The position numbers and the translations under genes were made by a program. Below are positions 6,086-6,490 of a stretch of DNA of 6,490 nucleotides, piece after piece. A model generated the notes under the pieces. It was not told the DNA's origin and did no database searches. It saw only the letters and a list, made by a program, of their open reading frames with translations. This stretch comes from an uncultured beta proteobacterium (GTDB lineage: Bacteria > Pseudomonadota > Gammaproteobacteria > Burkholderiales > Burkholderiaceae_B), in contig CAIYCP010000271.1 in NCBI GenBank assembly GCA_903924715.1, positions 1-6,490 on the forward strand, written 5' to 3'. The first letter of the stretch is position 1. Each line of letters starts with the position of its first letter.

Positions 6086-6490
6086 TCTGGCGCTTGGACT
6101 TGCTCTGATGCATTGGGTTGATCAGGCTCTTGGACTTGCTCTGAGGCGTTGCTTTCCTCGGACGGTTTACTGATCTGATGCTTTTTTCGAGCCGTCAGGT
6201 TATCCCACACCGCTTGGATTTTAAGTTCAAGCTGCACTGGCGGAAAGGGTTTAACAATGTAGTTCGAGACCCCAACCTTAATCGCCAACATGACTTGATC
6301 GCGCTGCCCCTCGGCCGTCACCATAATAAAAGGCAAGTCCTTAAAATTTTCTGATTGTCGAACCGCAATCAAAAGATCTATACCTGCCAGAATCGGCATA
6401 TTCCAATCGCTGAACACGAGATCGATAGGCGTCTCAGAGTTGAAATTATCATTCAAAATAGTGAGCGCTTCTTTGCCATTGGACGCAACG
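6067..6490 (-). CDS. CheY-like response regulator receiver protein, N-terminus beyond the window
   Basis: The last 140 residues are present; the frame stays open to the window edge, so the true start lies outside. Numbered from the first complete codon at 6489, the receiver landmarks are phospho-acceptor Asp28 followed by Trp29 (SDWNMP), Thr58 (MVTAEG), Tyr77 and Lys80 (YIVKPF). These match Asp57, Trp58, Thr87, Tyr106 and Lys109 of E. coli CheY with a constant offset of 29, so only about 29 residues should be missing. The phosphate-coordinating acidic pair would be among them. No output domain follows. Instead there is a roughly 50-residue polar tail rich in Glu, Gln, Ser and Asn that ends in two repeats. 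The protein probably works by protein contact, in chemotaxis or another signalling route; its partner kinase is not in the window. A TTG at 6454-6456 could be misread as a start, but the upstream codons read ASNGKEAL, a typical receiver segment. Confidence 0.9.
   Translation of the reverse strand, partial: VASNGKEALTILNDNFNSETPIDLVFSDWNMPILAGIDLLIAVRQSENFKDLPFIMVTAEGQRDQVMLAIKVGVSNYIVKPFPPVQLELKIQAVWDNLTARKKHQISKPSEESNASEQVQEPDQPNASEQVQAPDQNTST
6079..6150 (-). repeat. Tandem 36-base repeat encoding two 12-residue units of the response-regulator tail
   Basis: Units at 6115-6150 and 6079-6114 encode NASEQVQEPDQP and NASEQVQAPDQN. The two DNA units agree at 29 of 36 positions, including a 16-base identical core. 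The stop codon of the convergent phosphodiesterase-like gene (6083-6085) lies inside the second unit. Confidence 0.8.

Overview
The window looks like proteobacterial chromosome, most likely a betaproteobacterium of moderate G+C such as a Burkholderiales relative. The glutathione-dependent class III alcohol dehydrogenase, the bacterial PhyH-type dioxygenase, the FmdA-type formamidase and a class II-like cyclic-nucleotide phosphodiesterase of the metallo-beta-lactamase fold all fit that group. The assignment rests on remembered protein resemblance, not on a search. No mobile element, CRISPR array, tRNA or rRNA is visible.

Left part (1-3044): two minus-strand genes lie head to tail with a 44-base gap. 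A 2-oxoglutarate/Fe(II) dioxygenase (PhyH family, 752-1660) is followed by the N-terminal two thirds of S-(hydroxymethyl)glutathione dehydrogenase (1-707, cut by the window edge). Divergent from them, across a 274-base intergenic region, is an acetamidase/formamidase family enzyme (1935-3044). Together they suggest one-carbon metabolism: an oxygenase that could release formaldehyde, the enzyme that oxidises the formaldehyde-glutathione adduct, and an enzyme that could release formate and ammonia from formamide.

Middle (3076-5121): a large minus-strand gene encodes an exported imidazolonepropionase-like amidohydrolase. It has a signal peptide, a roughly 230-residue N-terminal region and a C-terminal metal-dependent TIM-barrel domain with its metal ligands intact. 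It converges on the formamidase gene with only 31 bases between them.

Right part (5122-6490): a divergent intergenic region carries back-to-back -10-like hexamers and a perfect 15-base palindrome. It separates the amidohydrolase from a plus-strand metallo-beta-lactamase-fold protein resembling class II cyclic-nucleotide phosphodiesterases (5309-6085). That gene overlaps tail to tail by 19 bases with a minus-strand CheY-like response regulator (6067 to beyond the window). The regulator ends in an acidic, Gln-rich tail made of two 12-residue repeats.
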